Shown: positions 8,580-17,451 of the stretch, in pieces
Layout: every line of letters starts with the position of its first letter
How positions within the stretch are numbered: the stretch's first letter is position 1
From: Bin18 sp965200355
GTDB taxonomy: Bacteria; Desulfobacterota; Binatia; Bin18
Assembly: GCA_965200355.1 (NCBI GenBank)
Contig: OZ241351.1
Span: 3,038,001 to 3,102,000, forward strand
Length of the DNA stretch: 64,000 nt
Reading direction: 5' to 3'
Program-made: the position numbers and the translations under genes
Notes under the pieces: generated by a model
Databases searched by the model: none
The model's input: only the letters and a program-made list of their open reading frames with translations
Told to the model about the DNA's origin: nothing

Positions 8580-9572
8580 CTACCCTTTCACATAGCCGTG
8601 TGCGCGGAACCACGTAATGGCCTTACGCAGGGCTTCCCGCACGGGAGTTTGCGGTAAGCCTAATTCCCGTATGGCCTTGGCCGGACTGAAAAACATTTTT
8701 TTCTTACTCAGGCGGACGCCAACCGGAGGGGCGAAAGGCTCACGACCGGGAATAAGACGGGCGAGTGCGGCATCGCCATAGGCGACCCCTAGGGCGAGCG
8801 CATACGGAACCTTCAAGCGAGGCGCTGGACGGCCGGTGAGTTCCGCCAGGAGTTGGAGAATCTGGCGGAGTGTCAGGTTCTCATGGCCGAGAATATATTT
8901 TTCTCCGGTTTTCCCACGGGTTGCGGCCAAAAGATGACCCTGGGCAACATCCTCAACGTCAACTATATTCAGCCCAGTGTCCACATAGCCCGGCATATTT
9001 CCGTTCAGGAAATCGACAATCAACTTTCCGGTGGGAGTGGGCTTGATATCACCCCCACCAACAGGAGTACTCGGATTCACGATCACAATGGGCAACGCGT
9101 CTTGGGCGTATTGCAGGGCCACTTGTTCGGCCAGAAACTTACTCCGTTTGTAATGCCCAATCATATCAGACAGACTGACCGGCGTGTCTTCCGTTCCTTG
9201 ACGGCCCTCACCCGGCAGGCCGAGCGTCGCTACGGAACTCGTGTATACGATCTTTTCCACTCCGGCTTCACGCGCCGCGCGTAAAACATTCTCCGTGCCG
9301 AGGACATTGCAGTCATACATATCTTGCTTCCGCCGGACCCATAATTTGTAGAGCGCGGCCACATGGTAGACGTGGTGACAGCCCCGGGTTGCCTGGAGGA
9401 CGCTGCGGTAATCCCGCACATCGCCCGTGACAACATCAACCGGGAGGTCTTTCACCAAATCCGCCTTTGCCGTCTGGCGCATGAGGACACGGACCTGAGA
9501 GCCGGCCTGAGCGAGGGCACGAGCCACCGCTCCACCGACAAAACCTGACGCGCCAGTGACCAATACGGGCAT
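8580..9572 (-). CDS. hpnA: Hopanoid-associated sugar epimerase HpnA
   Basis: This is an extended short-chain dehydrogenase of 330 residues with the NAD-binding motif VTGASGFVGGAVARAL at the N-terminus, the Ser/Tyr/Lys catalytic set (YTSSVATLG near 110, then HYKRSKFLAEQ), and a substrate-binding C-terminal half. ATG 9572 follows GGAAGGAGCC. It is the first gene of hpnA-hpnB-hpnG, with 32 bases to hpnB, so the three are probably co-transcribed. HpnA proteins are annotated through their location in hopanoid clusters; a role in remodelling the side-chain sugar is inferred, not proven. It is divergent from trxA, with about 100 bases between. Confidence 0.85.
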   Translation of the reverse strand: MPVLVTGASGFVGGAVARALAQAGSQVRVLMRQTAKADLVKDLPVDVVTGDVRDYRSVLQATRGCHHVYHVAALYKLWVRRKQDMYDCNVLGTENVLRAAREAGVEKIVYTSSVATLGLPGEGRQGTEDTPVSLSDMIGHYKRSKFLAEQVALQYAQDALPIVIVNPSTPVGGGDIKPTPTGKLIVDFLNGNMPGYVDTGLNIVDVEDVAQGHLLAATRGKTGEKYILGHENLTLRQILQLLAELTGRPAPRLKVPYALALGVAYGDAALARLIPGREPFAPPVGVRLSKKKMFFSPAKAIRELGLPQTPVREALRKAITWFRAHGYVKG

Positions 9573-9670
9573 GGCTCCTTCCCGTAGATTGCCTCTCCTC
9601 AGGTGTCAAGGGGATAGGTTCGCCGGCCTGTGTCTGCTATGAGAGAAAAAATCTTATGAGGAGGCAGGTT

Positions 9671-9994
9671 ATGGCCGATATTCAGCAGGTTTCAGATTCC
9701 AGTTTTGACGGGGATGTCCTGAAGGCGGACGTGCCGGTTCTGATCGATTTCTGGGCGCCGTGGTGTGGGCCCTGTCGGGCTATTGCGCCGATTGTTGAAG
9801 AACTCGCCGGCGAATATGACGGCAAGCTCAAGATCGTAAAAATGAACGTTGACGACAACCCTCAGACACCGGCTCAGTACGGGGTGCGCGGCATTCCGAA
9901 TCTTATTTTATTCAAAGGCGGCGAAGTCAAGCAGCAAATTGTCGGCGCGGTTCCGAAAGCGCATTTGGTGAAAGCCATAGACGACGTGGTCTAG
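9671..9994 (+). CDS. trxA: Thioredoxin
   Basis: The 107-residue product is a canonical thioredoxin with the redox-active WCGPC motif (in FWAPWCGPCRAI near residue 30) and the cis-Pro loop GIPNLILF near residue 75. It reduces protein disulfides in the cytosol using electrons from thioredoxin reductase, and can serve peroxiredoxins and ribonucleotide reductase, both present in this window. I choose ATG 9671, which follows GAGGAGG by a good distance; the in-frame ATG at 9656 lies before that box. It is a single gene, convergent with rodA. Confidence 0.95.
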   Translation: MADIQQVSDSSFDGDVLKADVPVLIDFWAPWCGPCRAIAPIVEELAGEYDGKLKIVKMNVDDNPQTPAQYGVRGIPNLILFKGGEVKQQIVGAVPKAHLVKAIDDVV

Positions 9995-10010
9995 GGCAGT
10001 TGGCCAGGAT

Positions 10011-11114
10011 TCAAAAGAGCAGACGCCTAGTGCTCACATTGAGCGCTAGGCCGATTGCGACCATCATTGTCAGCAAGGAAGAGCCGCCGTAGCTCAAAAA
10101 AGGCAGGGGAACGCCGACGACAGGGAGCACCCCGACATTCATCCCGGCGTTGATGACCATCTGCCAGAATATCATTCCAGCAACTCCAACGCACAGGAGC
10201 AAACCGAACCGTTCTCGCGCCCGGAAGGCAATGAAGAGCAGACGTGCCAACAGGAGGCAATACACGAGTAACAAGCCAAGTGCCCCAACAAATCCCCACT
10301 CTTCAGCAAAGATCGCAAAGACAAAATCGGTATGCTTTTCGGGCAGAAAGTCGAGCCGATTCTGCGTCCCCAACAGGAAGCCTTTCCCCCAGACCATGCC
10401 TGACCCAACCGTCACCTGTGATTGAATGATATGGTAGCCGGCACCGAGAGGATCGACATCCGGATATAAGAACGACAAGACTCTCTGCTGCTGATAGGGT
10501 TTGAGATAGGCCCAGAGAAAAGGCAGAATGCTCCCGCCGACCAGGGCAAGAACGGACAAGGCCCGCAAACGCAGGCCGGCCGTAAAAGTCAGGGTGAGAA
10601 AGAGCAGTCCCAGCGTGATCGTCGTCCCAAGATTTGGCTGCCAGAGGACGAGGGCCGCCGGAGCGGCAACCAATACGGCTGGGGCGAGAATATCTCTGAT
10701 ACCATACCCCCCCGGAGGTACGGTGTAGTGATACCAGCGGGCCAGCACCAGGAGCAGGCCAATTTTCATGAACTCCGCCGGCTGGAGAGAAAACATACCA
10801 ACATCGATCCAGCGGCGCGCCCCTCCACCAAAAGAGCCGATAAGCGGGACGAGGATGAGGAGACCGAGCGCCGCTCCGTATAAGAGATAGGCCCATTGCT
10901 CGAGCCGATGATAGTCAATGGCAAATGCCAGCCCCATACCGCAAAAACCCACAGCGACCCAGCTGAGTTGCCGGATGAACTGCGGACTCGCCTGCGGAGA
11001 CCCATCATACGTTGCGCTGTAGAGTCCGAGCAGGCCAAGACCCAGCAGCCCGGCCGTCAGACCAAATAACGTCCAGTCGAAATGCTCAACCAGCCGTCTG
11101 TCGAATCCCATCAT
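10011..11114 (-). CDS. rodA: Rod-shape peptidoglycan polymerase RodA
   Basis: RodA is the SEDS-family glycosyltransferase that polymerises glycan strands with PBP2 in the elongation machine. The 367-residue product has about ten membrane helices and the family hallmark near the C-terminus, VGVPLPFLSYGGSSLLTMM. The reading frame opens earlier (11213), but family length and the overlap with mrdA favour ATG 11114 or the adjacent ATG 11111, giving roughly 28 bases of overlap with the end of mrdA. It is last in mreB-mreC-mreD-mrdA-rodA, consistent with coupled translation with its partner PBP2. Confidence 0.93.
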   Translation of the reverse strand: MMGFDRRLVEHFDWTLFGLTAGLLGLGLLGLYSATYDGSPQASPQFIRQLSWVAVGFCGMGLAFAIDYHRLEQWAYLLYGAALGLLILVPLIGSFGGGARRWIDVGMFSLQPAEFMKIGLLLVLARWYHYTVPPGGYGIRDILAPAVLVAAPAALVLWQPNLGTTITLGLLFLTLTFTAGLRLRALSVLALVGGSILPFLWAYLKPYQQQRVLSFLYPDVDPLGAGYHIIQSQVTVGSGMVWGKGFLLGTQNRLDFLPEKHTDFVFAIFAEEWGFVGALGLLLVYCLLLARLLFIAFRARERFGLLLCVGVAGMIFWQMVINAGMNVGVLPVVGVPLPFLSYGGSSLLTMMVAIGLALNVSTRRLLF

Positions 11115-12954
11115 GCTCCAGCTTCCGTTGCCCAACAATACGAAAATATGCCTCCAGCACCTGACGAACAACCGGCGCGGCAGCAGCCCCGCCTCCCCTG
11201 CCGGCATGCTCAATCAGACAGGCAACCGCAATTTGAGGGGTCTCTACCGGCGCAAAGGCGATAAACCAGGCGTGGTCGCGGTGGTGACGCGGGACTTTTT
11301 CCCCTTTCCTGATGATGCGACTCACCACCTGAGAGGTGCCTGTCTTGCCAGCGACTTCAATATCGGGGCGGTCGGGGAGGGAGGCCCTCTTTCCCGTCCC
11401 TCGCGCGCCATGCACGACCTCTCGCATCCCGTCCTGCACGATACGCAGATACCCTTCAGGCATGTTTGCTTGCTTCATAGTCTCTGGAGCATAGGTCTGA
11501 ATGGGCTCTCCATCAGCGTCACTCACATGTGTGACGAACAACGGGCGATAAACGGTTCCCCCGTTGGCGAGTGCCGCGGTCGCAACCGCGAGCTGAAGGG
11601 GGGTGGTCAGCACATAGCTTTGCCCAATCACCACGGACAAGGTCTCACCATCATACCAGGGGGCGTCAAAACGACGCCGTTTCCATACGATGTCGGGAAT
11701 AAGGCCCGAGGAGGCCCTAAGAGGGAGACCCAAATCTTGGCCGAGTCCAAACCGCCGGGCGGCCTGGGCAATCTTCTGTATCCCGAGCCGTTGTCCAATC
11801 CTGTAGAAATAGACATCGCACGACTGGGCGAGGGCCTGTTTCAAATCGATCCAGCCATGTCCAGGCCGCTTCCAACAGTGAAAGGTACGCCCACCAAAGG
11901 GGATACCGCCCTGACAATGGTGGCGCGTCTCAGGCGTAATAATCCCTGCCTCCAGCGCCGCCAGTGCCATAAAAGGCTTAAAGGTAGAGCCCGGGGGATA
12001 TTGGCCCCGAAGGGCCCGATTGGTGAGCGGGCGGAGGGGGTCCTCTACGAGCGCCCGCCATTCGTTTGGCTTAATACTGAGTGCAAAGAGATTTGGATCG
12101 AACGTAGGGCGGTTGGCCAGGGCCAGGACTTCTCCAGTCTCGACGGCAAGAACCACAACGGACCCCTCCCCCTCTCCTAGAGCCTGCTCAGCCTGTTTTT
12201 GCAGTTCAAGATCAAGCGTGAGGTGTACATTATATCCGGGCTGCGTCTTAACTTCGTCTAAAACCCGCAGTTTTCTTCCCGTTGCATCAACTTCGACCTG
12301 TTGGCCCCCGTTATAGCCACGCAGCACGGCTTCCCAAGCTTTCTCTAATCCGACCTTGCCAACAAGGTCGCCCTGCCGGTACCCCTTATAGGCAGCTATT
12401 TCCGCCTGATTCACCTCACCGATGTAGCCAACGAGGTGGGCAGCAAGGCTCCCCGCGGCATAGAAGCGCTTGAGACTCGCTTCAACGGTCACACCAGGCA
12501 GGGCGAGCTGGTGGGCTTCGATGGCGACTAGCGTATCCCAAGAGATATCACGGGCGACAGAGATGCCTTCGTATGCGGGCCGCCGTGGGTTACGGGGGGC
12601 CTTGCCTTCCAAAAAACCTGCTGCCTCGGGCACATACGACGCGAGTGTCTGGAGCGTTGTCCGACGATCTTGCACGTCTTCTGGCACGAGCATGACATCG
12701 AACGACGGGTGATTGCCGGCTACGACGACTCCTGTCCGATCCAGCATGAGTCCCCGTATGGAAGGGAGCCGCTTGAGGCGAATACGATTTTTTTCCGACA
12801 ACATGCGGAAGCGGTCGCCCTCAACGATCTGCAACTGCCACAGGCGAAAGCCCAGCGCGCAAAAAACAAACAGAACGATGAAGCTGATGATACCGATACG
12901 GCGGTAGCACGCTGTCAGCGTTTCCTGAGCCGCAAAGACCTCTGACTCGTCCAT
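11086..12954 (-). CDS. mrdA: Penicillin-binding protein 2
   Basis: This class B transpeptidase cross-links side-wall peptidoglycan with RodA. The 622-residue product has an N-terminal membrane anchor (IISFIVLFVFCALGF), a dimerisation/pedestal domain, and the transpeptidase domain with all three motifs: S323-TFK (nucleophile Ser323), S378-C-D and K537-T-G. Length matches the family. It starts at ATG 12954, directly after the mreD stop codon, and overlaps rodA by about 28 bases, so it is clearly inside the rod-shape operon. Nothing abnormal is seen. Confidence 0.95.
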   Translation of the reverse strand: MDESEVFAAQETLTACYRRIGIISFIVLFVFCALGFRLWQLQIVEGDRFRMLSEKNRIRLKRLPSIRGLMLDRTGVVVAGNHPSFDVMLVPEDVQDRRTTLQTLASYVPEAAGFLEGKAPRNPRRPAYEGISVARDISWDTLVAIEAHQLALPGVTVEASLKRFYAAGSLAAHLVGYIGEVNQAEIAAYKGYRQGDLVGKVGLEKAWEAVLRGYNGGQQVEVDATGRKLRVLDEVKTQPGYNVHLTLDLELQKQAEQALGEGEGSVVVLAVETGEVLALANRPTFDPNLFALSIKPNEWRALVEDPLRPLTNRALRGQYPPGSTFKPFMALAALEAGIITPETRHHCQGGIPFGGRTFHCWKRPGHGWIDLKQALAQSCDVYFYRIGQRLGIQKIAQAARRFGLGQDLGLPLRASSGLIPDIVWKRRRFDAPWYDGETLSVVIGQSYVLTTPLQLAVATAALANGGTVYRPLFVTHVSDADGEPIQTYAPETMKQANMPEGYLRIVQDGMREVVHGARGTGKRASLPDRPDIEVAGKTGTSQVVSRIIRKGEKVPRHHRDHAWFIAFAPVETPQIAVACLIEHAGRGGGAAAAPVVRQVLEAYFRIVGQRKLEHDGIRQTAG

Positions 12955-13524
12955 TTATGCTCTGGCGATAGCGCGCTCCCCTGTTGCCAGGAGGACAAAG
13001 ATGAGCGGGGTCAGTGAGAGAGCCAGGAGTAAGTCCCACAACACGTATTGGGTGAGAAAAGACCAAATGGGCGCGACGGCCCAGAGCCCCTCGAGCAGGG
13101 CAAGAAAAGTGACCGCCTTCAAGAGGACCGCACCGGCAACCAGTCCAAGAATGCAGAGAGGATTCTGAATCCACAGCCTTGGGGACAGGAGTTTTGTTGC
13201 GGTAAAAACAAGACTCATGGCAAGAGTCCACATTCCCGCCGGACTGCCGGAGCAGCTATCCAACAGATATCCCAAGAAAAAAGCGCCGGCTGCGCCGGCC
13301 AGGGCGCCGTGGTACATGCCAAGATACACACACAGGATGAGTAACAGGTCAGGGGCATAGAGGAAACGGGAGAAGGCCGTTGTTTGTATAAGGACCAGCC
13401 CGACTCCGCAGAGGCCAAGGAGTCCAAATGTCCAAATTCTATTCGTCTCGGAAGCGTTCGGCTCCTGCTCGGACGACAGCCGGGGCAACCACCAAAACTT
13501 CTTCGATCTCTGCGAGTTCGGCAC
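12955..13524 (-). CDS. mreD: Rod shape-determining membrane protein MreD
   Basis: The product is a very hydrophobic inner-membrane protein of 189 residues with five to six predicted helices and the family-typical LLILCVYLGMYHGALAGAAG segment, where MreD proteins have a helix with small residues. It links MreC to the elongasome. The predicted ATG at 13524 gives an unusually long 86-base overlap with mreC and a charged 30-residue N-terminal extension (SQRSKKFWW...SSEQEPNASETN); a non-ATG start nearer the first helix cannot be excluded. Its position between mreC and mrdA makes the call solid despite low sequence conservation. Confidence 0.88.
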   Translation of the reverse strand: MPNSQRSKKFWWLPRLSSEQEPNASETNRIWTFGLLGLCGVGLVLIQTTAFSRFLYAPDLLLILCVYLGMYHGALAGAAGAFFLGYLLDSCSGSPAGMWTLAMSLVFTATKLLSPRLWIQNPLCILGLVAGAVLLKAVTFLALLEGLWAVAPIWSFLTQYVLWDLLLALSLTPLIFVLLATGERAIARA

Positions 13525-14290
13525 TGAGCGCCACCTCTATGTCTTGGAATATCTCATTATCTCGTGAGGCGACCCGCGTCACGCGCCCAATCAACTGTCC
13601 TTTTGGAAAGACCCCGTCTAGCCCAGAGGTAATAACCACATCTCCAACCATGACATCGCTGCCCTGCTGAACATATTTCAATTGACAGTGCCCAGCAATG
13701 GAGCCCGACACGATACCAGAGACCCGTGAACGCTGAACGCGGGCATCAATTCCACTATTGGCGGAAGAGATGAGGAGGAGGTGGGCGGCCTGGGGGCTAA
13801 CCGACACAATTTTTCCCACAACACCTGCCGGGGTGAGGACTGCCATTTCTTTCTGGATTCCGTGCTGTTCCCCTTTGTCTAACACCGCCGTATGGGTCCA
13901 CGCCCCAGGATTTCGTCCAATCACACGGGCGGCAATGGCCGAATCTGAGCTTTGCGCCCGTAAGTCCAGCAGGAGTTCTAAGCGCTGATTCGCCAGCTCT
14001 AATTCGAGCAACCGTTCCTGCGTCTGCTCAAGCGCTTCAAGCCGGGCACGGAGCGCTTCATTGGTTTGATGGACGGAGAACAGGTCGCGGTATTGATCAA
14101 AAATTCTCCCTGTGCCTTGCACCACGGCTGTTGTTCCGACCTGAAGGGGTTTCATCACTTCGAGAAACAGTACGCCAACAGGGTCAATGCGGTACGGAGA
14201 GCGGGCGTTGACGGTCGCGAGCAGTAACGCGACAAAGAGAAAGAAGCCACAGGAGAAGAGCAGACGGTATCTGTAGAAGATCTCAAGCAT
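13439..14290 (-). CDS. mreC: Rod shape-determining protein MreC
   Basis: The 283-residue bitopic protein has an N-terminal membrane helix (LLFSCGFFLFVALLLATVNA), a coiled coil at about residues 70-110 (NEALRARLEALEQTQERLLELE), and the paired beta-barrel periplasmic domain containing AARVIGRNPGAWTHTAVLDKG and VVGKIVSVSPQAAHLLLISS. MreC scaffolds PBP2 and MreD in the periplasm. It starts 10 bases after mreB ends. The last 86 bases are shared with the predicted mreD start. Confidence 0.93.
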   Translation of the reverse strand: MLEIFYRYRLLFSCGFFLFVALLLATVNARSPYRIDPVGVLFLEVMKPLQVGTTAVVQGTGRIFDQYRDLFSVHQTNEALRARLEALEQTQERLLELELANQRLELLLDLRAQSSDSAIAARVIGRNPGAWTHTAVLDKGEQHGIQKEMAVLTPAGVVGKIVSVSPQAAHLLLISSANSGIDARVQRSRVSGIVSGSIAGHCQLKYVQQGSDVMVGDVVITSGLDGVFPKGQLIGRVTRVASRDNEIFQDIEVALSAELAEIEEVLVVAPAVVRAGAERFRDE

Positions 14291-14299
14291 GCTTCACAC

Positions 14300-15337
14300 T
14301 CAGGATACCGCAACCTCTCTGAGAAAGGAGAGTTCTTCGAGCGCTTTTCCTGCGCCCATGACAACCGCGGTCAAAGGATCTTCGGCCTGAACCACCGGCA
14401 GTCCGGTTTCAGCACTTAACAACACGTCAAGGTTGCGCAGAAGGGCACCGCCTCCAGCCAGCACGATCCCATTCTCAACGATATCCGAAGCCAGTTCGGG
14501 CGGCGTTCGTTCCAGAACAACTTGTACGGCCTCGACAATCTGACTAATGGGCTCAACCAAGGGCCCGCGCATCTCTTCAGCAGAGAGCGTGACCGTTTTG
14601 GGTATCCCAGTCATCAGATCACGGCCTTTAATTTCCATCGTCAGTTCTTCTTCTATCGGATGAGCTGAACCGATGGTAATTTTTATCAATTCGGCGGTGC
14701 GTTCCCCTATCAGGAGATTATATTGCCGTTTTACGTACTGAATAATCGCTTCGTCCATTTTATCGCCGCCAGACCGCACCGAACACGAGAAGACAATGCC
14801 CGCGAGCGAGATCACCGCCACTTCTGTCGTCCCACCACCGATGTCAACAATCATGCTGCCAATAGGTTCAGTAACCGGAAGCCCAGAGCCGATAGCCGCG
14901 GCCATCGGCTCCTCCATCAGGTAGACCTCACGCGCCCCCGCGGACTCAGCAGACTCCTTGACCGCCCGCTTTTCTACTGCCGTACTGCCGTTGGGTATAC
15001 AAATAACAATACGGGGCCGCATCAGGGCGCGACGACTGTGGACTTTCCGAATGAAATAGCGCAGCATGGCCTCGGTGGTCTCGAAATCCGCAATCACCCC
15101 ATCCCTGAGTGGTCGGATAGCAACAATATTGCCGGGTGTTCTGCCGAGCATGCGCTTTGCTTCGAGGCCGACTGCAAGAACACGACGGGCGCCTCGAGTC
15201 ACCTCCTGTTGTACGGCAACAACAGAAGACTCATTACACATTATCCCATGACCCTTGACATAGATCAGTGTGTTCGCCGTGCCTAGGTCAACTGCCATGT
15301 CAACCGACAGTGCTCCCCACAGCGCGTTAAGAACCAT
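14300..15337 (-). CDS. mreB: Rod shape-determining actin homolog MreB
   Basis: MreB forms membrane-bound filaments that steer side-wall synthesis. The 345-residue product has the actin-fold nucleotide motifs: AVDLGTANTLIYVKGHGI (phosphate 1), VDIGGGTTEVAVIS (phosphate 2) and LAGGGALLRNLD (adenosine). Its length is normal. ATG 15337 follows AAGGAAATC. It leads the mreBCD-mrdA-rodA operon; a TATAAT box on this strand lies about 95 bases upstream. It is divergent from ppiD. Confidence 0.97.
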   Translation of the reverse strand: MVLNALWGALSVDMAVDLGTANTLIYVKGHGIMCNESSVVAVQQEVTRGARRVLAVGLEAKRMLGRTPGNIVAIRPLRDGVIADFETTEAMLRYFIRKVHSRRALMRPRIVICIPNGSTAVEKRAVKESAESAGAREVYLMEEPMAAAIGSGLPVTEPIGSMIVDIGGGTTEVAVISLAGIVFSCSVRSGGDKMDEAIIQYVKRQYNLLIGERTAELIKITIGSAHPIEEELTMEIKGRDLMTGIPKTVTLSAEEMRGPLVEPISQIVEAVQVVLERTPPELASDIVENGIVLAGGGALLRNLDVLLSAETGLPVVQAEDPLTAVVMGAGKALEELSFLREVAVS

Positions 15338-15429
15338 GTTTGATTTCCTTCATTCTCTCAAGGCGGGTCTCTCTAAGCCAAGTCCGATAGAACAGGGTTT
15401 CTAGCAGAATCCTCATATTTGGGCAAGTC

Positions 15430-15437
15430 ATTATAAT
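15430..15437. promoter_or_regulatory. Shared divergent -10 region between mreB and ppiD
   Basis: The octamer ATTATAAT contains TATAAT on the plus strand (15432-15437) and TATAAT on the minus strand (15435-15430), so a single site could seat polymerase in either direction. On the minus strand a TTGAAG lies 15 bases upstream, slightly short spacing. On the plus strand no good -35 is visible. The site is about 95 bases before mreB and 58 before ppiD. A candidate only. Confidence 0.35.
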
Positions 15438-15494
15438 ACAGTTGCTTTTTCTTCAACTATCAACTATGGCATGACGAGGTAGGAGATCGTTCTT

Positions 15495-17411
15495 ATGCTT
15501 GACTTTATGCGTCAACGGGCTCAGTCAGTATGGATCAAGGCACTCTTTTTGGTCATTGCCCTTGTCTTCGTCTTCTTTGGTATTGGGAGCTTTGGAGAGG
15601 ACTCACAAGTACAAATACTGGTAACGGTCGATGATCAGCCTATCACCCTTCAGGAATTCCAGCGAGCCTATCGGAACGTCGAGTCCAATTATCGGGAAAT
15701 CTATAAGGAAAGTTTTACTCCAGAGCTCGCCCAGCAAATGAATCTACGACAACAGACGCTCGATCAGCTCGTTGACGCGAAATTGTTGGCCAAAGAAGCG
15801 CGCCGGGTCGGCTTCAGGGCCTCAGATGAAGACGTGCGACAAGAGATTGCGGCCTCCCCGACCTTTCACAGCTTCGGCGCTTTCAGCCCAGACCGCTACC
15901 GTCGGCTATTGCGGTATTTACGGATGACTCCTCAGGAGTTCGAGGAGCAGCAACGAGACCGCCTCGTTATCGAGAGATTCCAAAAATTCATTGACGGATC
16001 AATCCGGGCTACAGACTATGAGGTCGAAGAATTATTTCGCTTTGAACAAGAACAAGTGAATCTCGCTTTCCTCAAAATCGCCTCGGCAGATCTCGTTGAT
16101 ACGGTCACAGTTACCGAACAACAGGTCCGTGATTTCTACACCAAGAACACCGAGTCTTTTCGGATACCGGAGCGTGTCCGCCTGCACTATGTCTCGTACG
16201 CACCGGAAGATTTTGCAGCAGCGGCCTCGGTCTCTGAAGAGGAGGTGCTTGATTTTTACAACGCCCATAAAGATGATCGCTTTATGGAGGAGAAACAGGT
16301 CCAAGCTCGTCATATTCTCTTCTCTCTAGCTGACAGCATCTCAGAGGAAGGGAAAGCCGACACGCGCAGCCTGGCGCAGAGCATTCTCGAACGAGTACGC
16401 GGGGGAGAAGATTTTGCGACCCTGGCCGAGGAATATTCACAAGATACAGGAACAGCAAGCAACGGCGGCGACCTCGGCTTTTTTGGTCGGGGCCGTATGG
16501 TCCAGCCATTTGAAGAGGCAGCCTTCAATATGGATGTTGGACAAGTCAGTGATCTCGTAGAAACAACCTTCGGTTTTCACATCATCAAGGTTGAGGCGGT
16601 CCAGCCCGAGCACCTCAAACCGCTGGAAGAAGTCGCCGATACGGTCACCGAAGAATTGTTGGACCGGAAAAGTCTGGCCCTTGCAGAGGAGCGGGCCCGA
16701 GAAGATCGGAAGAGCATCGCAGATGGCACAACGCTCCAACAGTTTGCCGAATCTGTTGGACGAGAGGTCAAGGAAACGCCGCTTGTGAACCAGAACGAGA
16801 CGATTCCGGGCCTCGGTCGGCGTCCCCAACTCGTTGAAACAGCCTTCGGACAGTCACCAGGACAAATCAGCGACCCGGTCCACGTTGATGATACGTGGTT
16901 CCTGGTATCGCTCGCGGAACGGGCCCCTTCTCGGATTCCAGAATTGACGACGGTGCAAGAAGAGGCTGAGAAACGATACCGGAGTGAGCAAGCCGAACGC
17001 GTCGCCCGAGAGAAGGCCGACACACTCCTCACGAAACTCAAGGAGACAAAGGATTTGGCGAGCCTGGCAAAGGCAGAGGCCCTGACCGTAGACGAGACGG
17101 GGACGTTTACGCGTCGGGGCGGCTATATTCCAAAGATCGGCGTTGTGCCGGAGCTGAAAACCGAGGCATTCCGATTAACGCCAGAAGCTCCCGTTGCCTC
17201 CCAGAGTTATACATGGGGAGGGAGTGCTTTCATTCCTGTTCTGAAAGAGTATATTCCTGCCGACCCAAATCAACTCGAAGAGCAACGCGATGCCCTGCGT
17301 CAGTCACTCCTCCAAAAGAAGAGAACCGCGGCTTATCAGGCGTTCATAAAATACTTAAAAGAGAGAGCAGAAATTGAATATAACCAGCGGAATCTGCTAA
17401 GCGCGCTCTAG
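15495..17411 (+). CDS. ppiD: Periplasmic folding chaperone/peptidyl-prolyl isomerase PpiD
   Basis: The 638-residue protein is anchored by one N-terminal helix (WIKALFLVIALVFVFFGIGSF) and otherwise periplasmic. Residues about 35-200 form the SurA/PpiD-type helical chaperone domain (PITLQEFQRAYRNVESNYRE). A parvulin domain occupies about residues 268-370, with the conserved QARHILFS, GGDLGFFGRGRMVQPFE and FGFHIIKVE stretches. PpiD helps newly exported proteins fold near the Sec translocon. The length is normal for the family (about 620-640). ATG 15495 follows a TAGGAGAT box. The peroxiredoxin reading frame begins 40 bases downstream. Confidence 0.9.
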   Translation: MLDFMRQRAQSVWIKALFLVIALVFVFFGIGSFGEDSQVQILVTVDDQPITLQEFQRAYRNVESNYREIYKESFTPELAQQMNLRQQTLDQLVDAKLLAKEARRVGFRASDEDVRQEIAASPTFHSFGAFSPDRYRRLLRYLRMTPQEFEEQQRDRLVIERFQKFIDGSIRATDYEVEELFRFEQEQVNLAFLKIASADLVDTVTVTEQQVRDFYTKNTESFRIPERVRLHYVSYAPEDFAAAASVSEEEVLDFYNAHKDDRFMEEKQVQARHILFSLADSISEEGKADTRSLAQSILERVRGGEDFATLAEEYSQDTGTASNGGDLGFFGRGRMVQPFEEAAFNMDVGQVSDLVETTFGFHIIKVEAVQPEHLKPLEEVADTVTEELLDRKSLALAEERAREDRKSIADGTTLQQFAESVGREVKETPLVNQNETIPGLGRRPQLVETAFGQSPGQISDPVHVDDTWFLVSLAERAPSRIPELTTVQEEAEKRYRSEQAERVAREKADTLLTKLKETKDLASLAKAEALTVDETGTFTRRGGYIPKIGVVPELKTEAFRLTPEAPVASQSYTWGGSAFIPVLKEYIPADPNQLEEQRDALRQSLLQKKRTAAYQAFIKYLKERAEIEYNQRNLLSAL

Positions 17412-17451
17412 TTGGATAGCGTCCAGCCTGATTATGGGGAGAACACGCATC

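Noticed and set aside
11113..12180. 355-residue plus-strand ORF
   Set aside because: It is the antisense shadow of mrdA; the composition is unlike a real protein and no domain is visible.
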